Below are positions 9,205 to 15,579 of a stretch of 16,204 nucleotides of DNA, piece by piece (the stretch's first letter is position 1; every line of letters begins with the position of its first letter). The stretch is taken from contig DASTYU010000076.1 in NCBI GenBank assembly GCA_035764655.1, positions 1 through 16,204 on the forward strand, read 5' to 3'. Both the position numbers and the translations under genes were made by a program. Below the pieces are notes generated by a model. The model saw nothing but the letters and a program-made list of their open reading frames with translations, did not search any database and was not told the origin of the DNA. Source of the stretch: DASTYU01 sp035764655. GTDB taxonomy: Bacteria > Chloroflexota > Limnocylindria > Limnocylindrales > CSP1-4.

Positions 9205-9306
9205 GGCTGCTGGTCATGTGCTCCCTGCGGGCGCATCGGACGTCATTCGGGTGCGCGAGCGCCGCGCCACGATACCACCGGGCGGCCGCATGACGGGGCC
9301 TCCGGA

Positions 9307-11325
9307 TCAGTGCTCGCGCCGGTATGGGACGTCGGCGATGACCGTGTGTTCGCGACCCACGAGGACGGCCTTGAGCCGGCGCGCCGCCTGGTTGTAGAGC
9401 AGGCGGTCCCACCAGTGGCGCGCAACGTACTCGGGCAGGACCACGATCGTGATGGGGGCGGGCTTGTCGGGCGGCCAGGCCTTGTCGAGCACGTCGAGGT
9501 AGGCCACGATCGGGCCGATCAGCGCCCGGTACGGGGACTCCACGATCACCAGCGGGACGCCCGGCAGCTGCCGCTCCCAGCGCTCTCGCAGCTGCTCGCC
9601 GTTCTCGGCATCCTCGGTCACGTATACGGCGCGGATGTCTTCGCTGATCGTCCGCGCGAAGTTGACTGCCTGGATGACGGCGCGGTTGAAGCCATTGACG
9701 GGCACGACGACGCGCTGCTCGCGCTTCGGGCCTTCGATGACCAGCTCCTCACGGACCTCGAGCTCATCCGCCTGCGCGTCGTACTGGCGGCGGATGAAGA
9801 GCATGCCGGCGACGAGGATCGGGATGAGCCCCAGGACCAGGTACGCCCCGTCGACGAACTTCACGCTCGTCACGACGATCGCGACGACGCCGGTCGCCAC
9901 GCAGCCGATCGCGTTGATGAGCTGTCGTCTACGCCAACCCGGGCTCTTGACGCGCTGCCAGTGGCGGACCATGCCGGCCTGCGAGATCGTGAAGTCGATG
10001 AACACGCCAACCGCGTAGAGCGGGATCAGGTCGTGCGTGTGGCCGCCGAAGATCACGACGAGCGACGCGGCGATGAGGCCCAGTGCGACGATGCCCATCG
10101 AGAAGGCCAGCCGGTCGCCGCGGAAGCTGAACTGGCGCGGGAAGAAGCCGTCCACCGCCAGCACCGCGGCGAGTCGCGGGAACGCCGCGAAGGAGGTGTT
10201 CGCGGCGAGGAACAGCAGCAATGCGGTGAACGCCTGGAACAGGTAGAAGCCCCACGAGTCGGCCCCGAACACGGTCGACGACACCTGGGCGATGACTGTC
10301 TGCTTGACGGGCTCGTCGAGCGGCACGATCCCGAAGTTGGTGGCCAGGAACGTGATGCCGATGAACAGCGTGGCGAGGATGACGGCCATGGCCACCAGGG
10401 TTGCGGCCGCGTTCTTCGCCTCGGGCGGCTTGAAGGCCGGGACGCCGGTCGCGATCGCCTCGGTGCCGGTCAGTGCCACGGCGCCTGCCGCGAAGGCGCG
10501 CAGGAGCAGGAGGATGCTCACGGACTGCACGGTGTTCACCGCCGCGGCCTGGGCCTCCGGCGGGGGCGCGCCGGTCTCCCCGAGGACGACGATTCGGTAG
10601 GCGCCGACGGCGATCATCAGGAGCGCGCTGCCGAGGAACAGGTAGGTCGGAACGGCGAAGATGTTGCCGGCCTCGCGGATCCCGCGCAGGTTGCCGATCG
10701 TGATGAGGCCGATGGCCCCCACGCCGATGGCGACCGCATACGGCGCAAGCGCCGGCAGCGCCGACGTGATCTGCTCCACCGCCGACGAGGTCGAGACTGC
10801 GACCGTCAGGTTGTAGTCGATGAGCAGCGCCGAGGCTGCGACCAGCGACGCGAGCCGCCCGAAGTTCGCCTTCGAGACCGAGTAGGAGCCGCCGCCGGTC
10901 GGATAGGCGATGCACACCTGGCGGTAGCTGAAGGCCACGACCCCGAGGAGAATCGCGATGGCGATCGCCACCTCCACGGCGTACTGGAAGGCGAGCATCG
11001 CCGCGCCCGCAAGGATGAACGCGCGGATGATCTCCTCGGTCGCGTAGGCCGAGGACGAGATCGCGTCCGAGCTGAAGATCGCGAGTGCCTTGACCTTGGA
11101 CAGGCGCTCTTCGTGCTCGGACTCCGAGGACAGCGGCCGCCCGAGGACCACCGCCTTGACCCGCGCGAACAGGCGCCCCGTCCGCGTGGTCGGAGCATGC
11201 GCCGCTTCCTTGGCGGTCAGCTGGCCGGGGCCGCTGTACCGGAAGTACGGAGAGTGCGGGCGTTCGACCCGCAGCCGTCGATCGCCGGGCTTGCGGCCCT
11301 GGATCGGACGACGACCGCCGATCAC
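9307..11325 (-). CDS. APC-superfamily permease, KimA-like potassium importer candidate
   Basis: The 672-residue integral membrane protein has about 12 predicted helices (roughly 80-510) and a cytosolic C-terminal region of about 150 residues with a USP-like alpha/beta look (RVVVPVNGFNRAVIQAVNFA, then VLVGREHTVIADVPY). It matches KimA (YdaO) K+ importers rather than ordinary amino-acid permeases. SSDAISSSAYATEEI gives Asp87 and Tyr94 with the spacing of the K+-coordinating Asp36/Tyr43 of B. subtilis KimA. DYNLTVAVS gives Tyr171, Thr174 and Ser178 (compare Tyr118/Thr121/Ser125), and LTGTEAI keeps the T-x2-E. Those KimA residue numbers are from memory of the published structure. The GTG at 11325, three bases after the phosphoesterase stop, gives about 58 extra N-terminal residues before the conserved GRPLSSE region; no better start was seen. 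The RCK and USP neighbours support K+ transport. The alternative is a cation-coupled amino-acid permease. Confidence 0.87.
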   Translation of the reverse strand: MIGGRRPIQGRKPGDRRLRVERPHSPYFRYSGPGQLTAKEAAHAPTTRTGRLFARVKAVVLGRPLSSESEHEERLSKVKALAIFSSDAISSSAYATEEIIRAFILAGAAMLAFQYAVEVAIAIAILLGVVAFSYRQVCIAYPTGGGSYSVSKANFGRLASLVAASALLIDYNLTVAVSTSSAVEQITSALPALAPYAVAIGVGAIGLITIGNLRGIREAGNIFAVPTYLFLGSALLMIAVGAYRIVVLGETGAPPPEAQAAAVNTVQSVSILLLLRAFAAGAVALTGTEAIATGVPAFKPPEAKNAAATLVAMAVILATLFIGITFLATNFGIVPLDEPVKQTVIAQVSSTVFGADSWGFYLFQAFTALLLFLAANTSFAAFPRLAAVLAVDGFFPRQFSFRGDRLAFSMGIVALGLIAASLVVIFGGHTHDLIPLYAVGVFIDFTISQAGMVRHWQRVKSPGWRRRQLINAIGCVATGVVAIVVTSVKFVDGAYLVLGLIPILVAGMLFIRRQYDAQADELEVREELVIEGPKREQRVVVPVNGFNRAVIQAVNFARTISEDIRAVYVTEDAENGEQLRERWERQLPGVPLVIVESPYRALIGPIVAYLDVLDKAWPPDKPAPITIVVLPEYVARHWWDRLLYNQAARRLKAVLVGREHTVIADVPYRREH

Positions 11326-11328
11326 CGG

Positions 11329-12048
11329 TCAGATGCCATACGACAACCGCTGGACGAGCCGTGACGGAAGGCGTACCCGCTGCATCGCGGCCTGGACGGC
11401 CTCGATGTCGTACGGGACGCGGTGCCAGGTCACCAGGTTGCGGTCCGTGTCGATGACCATGTAGGACGAATCCGGGATCCCGTCGCGCGGCTGGCCGACG
11501 CTGCCGGGGTTGAGCAGCGCGTGGCCGCGCAGCTCGAACGTCGAGCCGTCCATCGGCGGGATGGACACGATGCCACCGTCCTCCTCGACCCAGGCGATCG
11601 GCAGGTGCGTGTGGCCGTGGAGCCCGAACCGCGTCTGAAGGAGCGTGACGTTCGCGCGGGCCACCGGGCTCGAGGTGATGTACTCCCAGAGCGGTTCGCG
11701 CGGTGAGCCGTGAACCAGCGCGAAGTCGCTCTCGACGAGGCGCTCGGGGAGCGCCTCGAGCCACGCCTTCGTGCCCGAAGCGATCCGGTCACGGGTCCAT
11801 TCGATCGCGGCCCGCGCGTCCGGATTGAACCACTCGACCTCGGAGCCACCGACGGCCGCAGCGTCGTGGTTGCCGCGCACGCCGACGGCGCCGACCTCCT
11901 GCAGCCGGGCCACGACGCCATCGGGCTCAGGCCCATAGCCGACCACGTCGCCGAGCTGCCAGATGGCGTCGACCGAACCCAGGTGGGCCAGCACGGCATC
12001 GAGGGCGATGAGGTTGCTGTGGATGTCCGAGAGGACCGCGATCCGCAT
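11329..12048 (-). CDS. calcineurin-like metallophosphoesterase (YfcE/DUF2156-type small phosphodiesterase)
   Basis: The 239-residue cytosolic protein belongs to the binuclear metal phosphoesterase superfamily. All metal-site motifs are present: D8-I-H10 in DIHSN, GD34VVGYGP, GNH61D, VH113GS and H144GH146TH148. The DIHSN opening and the short length place it with bacterial phosphodiesterase-like proteins whose substrates are mostly unknown, so no substrate is claimed. The ATG at 12048 places DIHSN at the N-terminus as usual; an in-frame upstream GTG near 12111 lies inside rsmG and adds 21 unrelated residues. No clear ribosome site is seen. It begins 28 bases after rsmG and ends three bases before the permease start, so it is probably in the same transcript. 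The YfcE/DUF label is a family-level comparison and the exact subfamily is uncertain. Confidence 0.9.
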   Translation of the reverse strand: MRIAVLSDIHSNLIALDAVLAHLGSVDAIWQLGDVVGYGPEPDGVVARLQEVGAVGVRGNHDAAAVGGSEVEWFNPDARAAIEWTRDRIASGTKAWLEALPERLVESDFALVHGSPREPLWEYITSSPVARANVTLLQTRFGLHGHTHLPIAWVEEDGGIVSIPPMDGSTFELRGHALLNPGSVGQPRDGIPDSSYMVIDTDRNLVTWHRVPYDIEAVQAAMQRVRLPSRLVQRLSYGI

Positions 12049-12076
12049 CGGCGCGAAGGGTAGCAGCGCATCCGGT

Positions 12077-12799
12077 TCACCACGGTGCTCGTCGCCGCTG
12101 TGCCGTATCACGTGGATAGCGGTTCGGCGTGCGGCCGGCCTTGCTCATGACCACGAGGCAATGTCTCGGCAGCGAGGGGGCCGGCACCGTGAGCGCGTCC
12201 AGCCCGCCGCCACCGAGGGCTGCGGCGGCTCGCTCGGCGGCAGCCAGCTCCTCGTCGATGTCGCCCCGTTTCCACGCGATCAGGATCCCGCCCGGCTCGA
12301 GCAGCGGAAACGCCAGCTCCGCGAGTTCCGGAAGGGACGCCACGGCACGGACCGTCGCGGCCGGCCACCGCTCCCGGTGGAGCGGATCCCGGGCGAGCGT
12401 CTCGACGCGTCCGGCGTAGGTCTCGACCCGGCCCTGCAGGGCGGTCGCCTCGATGACCGCGTCGAGGAAGCGCACCTTCTTGCCGACCGAATCCGCAAGC
12501 AGGGTCCGCGCAGCCGGCAGGGCGATCGCCAACGGCAGCCCGGGAAAGCCGCCGCCGCTGCCGAGATCGACGGACCGATCCACGCCGCGCTCGCGAAGGA
12601 CGGGGAGGGCTGCGAGGCTGTCGACCACGTGCCCGATGGCCACATCCGCCGGGTCGCGGATCGCGGTCAGGTTGATGACCCGGTTCCACGCCAGGAGCAG
12701 CCGGACATGCCCATCGATGGCCTCGCGCTGGTCGCCGGGCAGGGCCACCCCGATCTCGGCAAGCCCCACGTCGAGGGCGCGCCCGTATGCGGCGGGCAA
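12077..12799 (-). CDS. rsmG: 16S rRNA (guanine-N7)-methyltransferase RsmG (GidB)
   Basis: RsmG methylates N7 of G527 in the 530 loop of 16S rRNA using S-adenosylmethionine; its loss gives low-level streptomycin resistance in several bacteria. The 240-residue protein has the family landmarks: LLLAWNRVINLTAI (about 34-47), HVVDSL (57-62), the SAM loop VDLGSGGGFPGLPL (77-90), GKKVRFLDAV after it, and ARD/RAVASLPELAE in the middle. The C-terminus reaches the usual TPNRYPR but then ends DTAQRRRAPW instead of the common Pro/Gly/Lys-rich ending, a small oddity. The TTG at 12799 fits the usual length but lacks a ribosome site. A CTG at 12850, 17 codons upstream, has a perfect AGGAGG six bases ahead and may be the true start. 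The gene is normally near parAB and the origin; here it leads into the phosphoesterase-permease cluster. Confidence 0.93.
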   Translation of the reverse strand: MPAAYGRALDVGLAEIGVALPGDQREAIDGHVRLLLAWNRVINLTAIRDPADVAIGHVVDSLAALPVLRERGVDRSVDLGSGGGFPGLPLAIALPAARTLLADSVGKKVRFLDAVIEATALQGRVETYAGRVETLARDPLHRERWPAATVRAVASLPELAELAFPLLEPGGILIAWKRGDIDEELAAAERAAAALGGGGLDALTVPAPSLPRHCLVVMSKAGRTPNRYPRDTAQRRRAPW

Positions 12800-12856
12800 C
12801 GGCGGGGTGGCATCGACGCGCGTCGGGAGCGGCTCGCGCTGACGATCCAGTGCACG

Positions 12857-12862
12857 CCTCCT
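12857..12862 (-). promoter_or_regulatory. strong ribosome binding site upstream of rsmG
   Basis: AGGAGG on the minus strand is six bases ahead of an in-frame CTG at 12850, which would extend RsmG by 17 residues. No ATG, GTG or TTG in the rsmG frame fits this site; a GTG at 12855 is in another frame and only one base away. Confidence 0.5.
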
Positions 12863-13019
12863 GTCTCGCGTGCGGTCGGACGTGCGCGGCGCCGCTCCCG
12901 GCGGCGACTCGAATCGCAGCCTGGCCGGTCGGTCTTCCCCGGTCCGTTCGGTTCCCGGCTCGGGTTTCCCCGATCGCCTCGCGGACCGCGTTACCCTTCC
13001 GCCACGGTGCGGATGCCGG

Positions 13020-13049
13020 ACGCTACGTGGGGTGTCCGGTGCACGTCAA
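13020..13049 (-). promoter_or_regulatory. candidate promoter for the rsmG cluster
   Basis: On the minus strand -35 TTGACG (13044-13049, five of six matches) is followed by an 18-base spacer and a weak -10 TAGCGT (13020-13025). It would start transcription about 150 bases before rsmG. The rest of the 12863-13019 stretch is GC-rich with no gene, RNA or clear hairpin that I could support. Confidence 0.35.
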
Positions 13050-13053
13050 CGGG

Positions 13054-13096
13054 GTTATCCACCAACCGCCTCCCCGGCGGTGGATTCGTGGATAAC
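13054..13096. repeat. inverted pair of DnaA-box-like 9-mers
   Basis: GTTATCCAC (13054-13062) and GTGGATAAC (13088-13096) are perfect inverted copies 25 bases apart, each carrying eight of the nine bases of the DnaA box TTATCCACA. Between them are CCGCC-TCCCC-GGCGG (a five-base-pair stem) and a partial GTGGAT directly before the right arm. The whole could fold as a nested hairpin or act as paired DnaA sites. It lies just upstream of the candidate rsmG promoter. A full origin is not evident: there is no box cluster, no AT-rich unwinding region and no dnaA. Confidence 0.5.
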
Positions 13097-13136
13097 TCGG
13101 CCCCGGCGGGCCGCCGAGACAGTGTCCGGTGGACAG

Positions 13137-13493
13137 TCAGGCCGAGCGCGCGCCGCTGCGGACGGGCCGGCCCAGCGTCCGTCGAACGACGTCGATCACC
13201 TCGTCGACGTATTGGTCCGCCTCACCCCGCGCGGCGGCCGTACGGACACACCCCTGGACGTGGTCCTCGAGCAGCATGATCGACAGCGAATCGACGGCTG
13301 CCCGCAAGGCGGACGTCTGCTGGAGGATGTCGATGCAGTACTCCTCGCGCTCGATCATGCGGGCGATCCCGCGAACCTGTCCCTCCATCCGCGAGAGGCG
13401 GCGGATCAGCTGCGAACGGTCCTTCGTGTAGCTGTGACGGAAGTGATCGGGCTCGGCCGTCGCACTCCCGCGACGGGCCTCGGTCGGGCTCAT
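13137..13493 (-). CDS. csoR: CsoR-family copper-sensing transcriptional repressor
   Basis: CsoR is a small all-helical dimer/tetramer that leaves its operator when Cu(I) binds. The 118-residue protein has the family core RLSRMEGQVRGIARMIEREEYCIDILQQ and the Cu(I) triad Cys53, His78 and Cys82, with the same spacings (25 and 4) as Cys36/His61/Cys65 of M. tuberculosis CsoR. This marks it as copper type rather than the Ni/Co RcnR or the persulfide sensor CstR, which lacks the His. The ATG at 13493 gives MSPTEARRG; only a weak, distant GAGG lies upstream. An open frame further upstream is non-homologous filler. The promoter carries a perfect palindrome of CsoR type, so autoregulation is likely. 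It is divergent from the zinc-ribbon/nuclease/hpt genes and lies upstream of rsmG on the same strand, separated by 337 bases. Confidence 0.93.
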   Translation of the reverse strand: MSPTEARRGSATAEPDHFRHSYTKDRSQLIRRLSRMEGQVRGIARMIEREEYCIDILQQTSALRAAVDSLSIMLLEDHVQGCVRTAAARGEADQYVDEVIDVVRRTLGRPVRSGARSA

Positions 13494-13541
13494 CGGCTGG
13501 TCGTCCCTCGCGTGGTGGCGCCGCTCGGCGCCGTGTCCGTG

Positions 13542-13570
13542 ATCATACCCCCAGGGGGTATCTCGGACAA
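13542..13570 (-). promoter_or_regulatory. predicted csoR promoter
   Basis: On the minus strand -35 TTGTCC (13565-13570, four of six) is followed by an exact 17-base spacer and -10 TATGAT (13542-13547, five of six). Transcription would start about 40 bases before the csoR ATG. The palindrome at 13545-13561 fills the spacer and overlaps the -10, a classic repressor position. Confidence 0.65.
13545..13561. promoter_or_regulatory. CsoR operator (perfect palindrome)
   Basis: ATACCCCC-A-GGGGGTAT is a perfect 17-base palindrome with one central base. G/C-tract palindromes flanked by TA are the known CsoR operator type. It lies inside the csoR promoter and 46 bases before the start of the divergent zinc-ribbon gene, so CsoR bound here could affect both directions. 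Assignment to CsoR is inferred from pattern and position. Confidence 0.8.
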
Positions 13571-13591
13571 CCGCGCTGCGGGCTGCTCGGC

Positions 13592-13597
13592 TAGACT
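13592..13597 (+). promoter_or_regulatory. possible -10 box for a leaderless plus-strand transcript
   Basis: TAGACT (four of six matches) ends nine bases before the ATG at 13607, and no ribosome site separates them. That spacing is typical of leaderless mRNAs in high-GC bacteria. No good -35 is visible at 16-19 bases. Confidence 0.35.
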
Positions 13598-13606
13598 GAT
13601 TCGTGC

Positions 13607-13987
13607 ATGGATCCGCGCGACCAGCTCCGCCCGCTCCTCGATGGTGTCGGCTGCACCGTCTGCGGCAGCCTCGTTCCGGCGGAGCGGATCCGGATCCTTG
13701 CCCACCGCGACGACCTCGCCTTCGTCGAGTTGAGCTGCCCGGGCTGCGGAAGCGCGACCCTCGGGATGCTCCAGGCAGCGGCCGACGGGAGCGCGGTCCT
13801 CGATGTCGCGCCGTTTGGAGAGCTGACCCCGGCCGACGAGGCACGCCGAACGGGCACAGGGCCGATCACCGCCCAGGACGTGAAGGCGGCGCGTGCCTTT
13901 CTCGCCGGCTGGGACGGGGACCTGGTCGGCCTCCTTCGGCACCCCGACGAACCGGACACCCGGCGCGAACCGCCCGCCTCGCGGTGA
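13607..13987 (+). CDS. small zinc-ribbon-like protein with two CxxC knuckles
   Basis: This 126-residue soluble protein has no assigned function. Two knuckles, C16-TV-C19-G and C44-PG-C47-G, 24 residues apart with beta-like strands between, form a typical treble/zinc-ribbon four-Cys site that could bind Zn(II) and conceivably Cu(I). The rest includes GPITAQDVKAARAFLAGWDGDLVGLL (about 86-111), a helical region, and an Arg/Pro-rich end. The ATG at 13607 is chosen because it gives a compact protein and follows a -10-like TAGACT at leaderless distance; there is no ribosome site. It ends in a four-base GTGA overlap with the nuclease-like gene, which implies co-translation. It is the first gene divergent from csoR across the CsoR operator, so copper-responsive expression is possible but unproven. 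Confidence 0.75.
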   Translation: MDPRDQLRPLLDGVGCTVCGSLVPAERIRILAHRDDLAFVELSCPGCGSATLGMLQAAADGSAVLDVAPFGELTPADEARRTGTGPITAQDVKAARAFLAGWDGDLVGLLRHPDEPDTRREPPASR

Positions 13988-14559
13988 CCGACCAGACGCG
14001 CCCGGTCTCGCCCGCGTTCGCACACGCGAGCGAGGCGGAGATGGCGCGGATCCTCGACTTCTACGGGATTGCCTGGGAATACGAGCCGCACACGTTCCCG
14101 ATCCTGTGGAACCTCGATGGTGATGTCGTCGAAAGCTTCTCGCCGGACTTCTACCTGGCGGAGCTCGACCTCTACCTCGAGATGACCACGCTCCGCCAGA
14201 AGCTCGTGCGCAAGAAGAACCGCAAGCTGCGCCGTTTGCGCGAGCTGTACCCGGACGTGCGCATCAAGCTGTTCTACGCGCGCGACTTCCGGGCCCTCAT
14301 GCTCAAGTACGGCAAGCTGGCGCTGGCCGACGCCCTGACGGGCACCGCTGGCCAGGCAGCGCCGCCGGACGACCTCCCTTCCGAGCACATCGCCGAACCT
14401 GAGCCGGCGGCCGCACCGGCTCTCGAGGCAGACCTCGAAGCTGAACCGGCGAGCAGCGCAACGATGCGCCGAACCGCCTCCCGGCGACGGCGACGCCGTA
14501 AAGCAGCGGCCGCCGCCGGTGCGCCGACCCACCCCCCTGACCGACCTGGGAACGAGTGA
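13984..14559 (+). CDS. uncharacterised protein with PD-(D/E)XK nuclease-like core
   Basis: This 191-residue protein has two parts. Residues 10-105 look like a compact restriction-endonuclease-type fold: a helix (EAEMARILDFYGIAWEYEPHTF), strands around FSPDFYL with Asp55, then LDLYLEMTT with Glu66-x-Thr68, and a Lys-rich helix (Lys73, Lys77, Lys78, Lys81). The D-x10-E-x-T pattern matches PD-(D/E)XK nucleases (compare DUF559 and Vsr-like proteins), with the usual Lys possibly moved into the following helix. Residues 118-191 are Ala/Pro/Glu-rich and end in a strongly basic run of Arg/Lys, suggesting nucleic-acid contact. The GTG at 13984 overlaps the upstream stop by four bases, and the end overlaps the hpt ATG by one. 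The nuclease fold is my inference from motifs; activity could be absent. A longer open frame upstream lies inside the zinc-ribbon gene and is rejected. Confidence 0.75.
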   Translation: MTDQTRPVSPAFAHASEAEMARILDFYGIAWEYEPHTFPILWNLDGDVVESFSPDFYLAELDLYLEMTTLRQKLVRKKNRKLRRLRELYPDVRIKLFYARDFRALMLKYGKLALADALTGTAGQAAPPDDLPSEHIAEPEPAAAPALEADLEAEPASSATMRRTASRRRRRRKAAAAAGAPTHPPDRPGNE

Positions 14560-15131
14560 TGCAGACGAAGCCAGACCTTACCTCCGATATCGGCGAGATC
14601 CTCCTCACCGAGGATGAGATCCAGGCCAAGGTCGCCGAGCTCGGCGCGCGCATCAGCGACGACTACGCCGGAAAGCGCCTGACGCTCGTGTCCGTGCTCA
14701 AGGGCTCGCTGCCGTTCATGGCCGACCTGATGCGCGCGATCTCCATCCCGGTGCGGATCGACCTGATGGAAGTCAGCTCGTACGGCGGCACCACGACCGA
14801 GTCGTCCGGCTTGGTGCGCATCCTCAAGGACCTTTCGGCGAGCATCGCCGGCGAGGACGTCCTCATCGTCGAGGACATCATCGACACCGGCCTGACCCTC
14901 AACTACCTGATCCGCTACCTGCGTGGCAAGAACCCGGCAACGCTGCGGATCTGCACGCTGCTCGACAAGCCGGCCCGCCGGCTCGTGGACATCCCCGTGG
15001 ATTACACCGGCTTCACGATCCCTGACCAGTTCGTCGTGGGATACGGGCTCGATTACGGCGAGATCTACCGCAACCTGCGCTTCGTCGGCGTGCTGCGCCG
15101 CGAGGTCTATGCGAGCGGTGCCGAGGGGTGA
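14559..15131 (+). CDS. hpt: hypoxanthine(-guanine) phosphoribosyltransferase
   Basis: This cytosolic purine-salvage enzyme makes IMP (and usually GMP) from hypoxanthine or guanine and PRPP. The 190-residue protein has the PRPP-binding signature VLIVEDIIDTGLTL with the acidic pair in EDIIDTG at 105-111, the LKGS loop at 47-50, the flexible-loop SSYGGTTTESSG (73-84), and the C-terminal VDYTGFTIPDQFVVGYGLDYGEIYRNL region with the Asp that binds Mg-PRPP. Length and motifs are typical. The ATG at 14559 shares its A with the TGA of the nuclease-like gene; a GTG one codon earlier is less likely. Its end overlaps the next gene by four bases. In many bacteria hpt sits between tilS and ftsH; here it does not. 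Confidence 0.96.
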   Translation: MQTKPDLTSDIGEILLTEDEIQAKVAELGARISDDYAGKRLTLVSVLKGSLPFMADLMRAISIPVRIDLMEVSSYGGTTTESSGLVRILKDLSASIAGEDVLIVEDIIDTGLTLNYLIRYLRGKNPATLRICTLLDKPARRLVDIPVDYTGFTIPDQFVVGYGLDYGEIYRNLRFVGVLRREVYASGAEG

Positions 15132-15562
15132 GCCTGCACCGCCGGCCGGTGGGACGCGGCCGGATGCTCGCCGGGCTCTCGGCGCTCGTCCTCATTGTCG
15201 GCTGCGTCCTGCCCTGGTTCACCGTGGGCTCGACCGATTTCAGCCTGCCGCCGCGCTCGGAGAACGCTTTCGAGGGCCCGTCAATCGCGGTGTTCCTGAT
15301 CGCCATCGCAACGCTGGCGCTGATCACGCTGCCGTATGCCAGTGACCGCCCGGTCAGCTTCGATCGCTGGTGGGCCTACGCCGCGGTCGCGGTCGTGGGC
15401 TGGATCGGCCTGGGGTTGCGCATGATCGGCGTGGTGTTCACGCCGGGCGGCCTCGAGACGATCACGCCGGACCGCGCCATCGGCCTGTGGGTGTCCATCG
15501 TGGGGCTGGCCCTGCTGACGCGGGCCGCCTACGTGATCTCGCGAGAGCCGGAGTACCGTTAG
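15128..15562 (+). CDS. small membrane protein with four predicted helices, function unknown
   Basis: The 144-residue protein has four hydrophobic segments: about 13-32 (LAGLSALVLIVGCVLPWF), 52-71 (SIAVFLIAIATLALITLPYA), 81-104 (WWAYAAVAVVGWIGLGLRMIGVVF) and 116-137 (AIGLWVSIVGLALLTRAAYV). The N-terminus is basic (LHRRPVGRGR), predicting a cytoplasmic start. I do not recognise a family or catalytic motif. The start is GTG at 15128, overlapping the hpt stop by four bases (GTGA), with GAGG just ahead, so it is translated with hpt. It ends the run of four overlapping genes that begins at 13607. Confidence 0.8.
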   Translation: MSLHRRPVGRGRMLAGLSALVLIVGCVLPWFTVGSTDFSLPPRSENAFEGPSIAVFLIAIATLALITLPYASDRPVSFDRWWAYAAVAVVGWIGLGLRMIGVVFTPGGLETITPDRAIGLWVSIVGLALLTRAAYVISREPEYR

Positions 15563-15579
15563 CCGCATCGTGGTCGGAG

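Noticed and set aside
9310..11364. Open plus-strand frame of 684 codons opposite the permease
   Set aside because: It has an extreme Arg/Asp/Glu/His composition without domains, fully antisense to a 12-helix permease with conserved motifs.
9929..11764. Alternative minus-strand frame of 611 codons across permease and phosphoesterase
   Set aside because: It is a shifted frame of two real genes, with Arg/Pro/Ala/His-rich sequence and no motifs.
12667..12855. Small gene starting at GTG 12855 right behind AGGAGG
   Set aside because: The ribosome site is one base from the GTG, the frame overlaps rsmG and the product is Arg/Ser/Pro-rich without features.
13054..13096. Chromosomal replication origin
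   Set aside because: Only two boxes and one partial box are present, with no AT-rich region and no dnaA, dnaN or parAB. Kept as a DnaA-box-like inverted pair.
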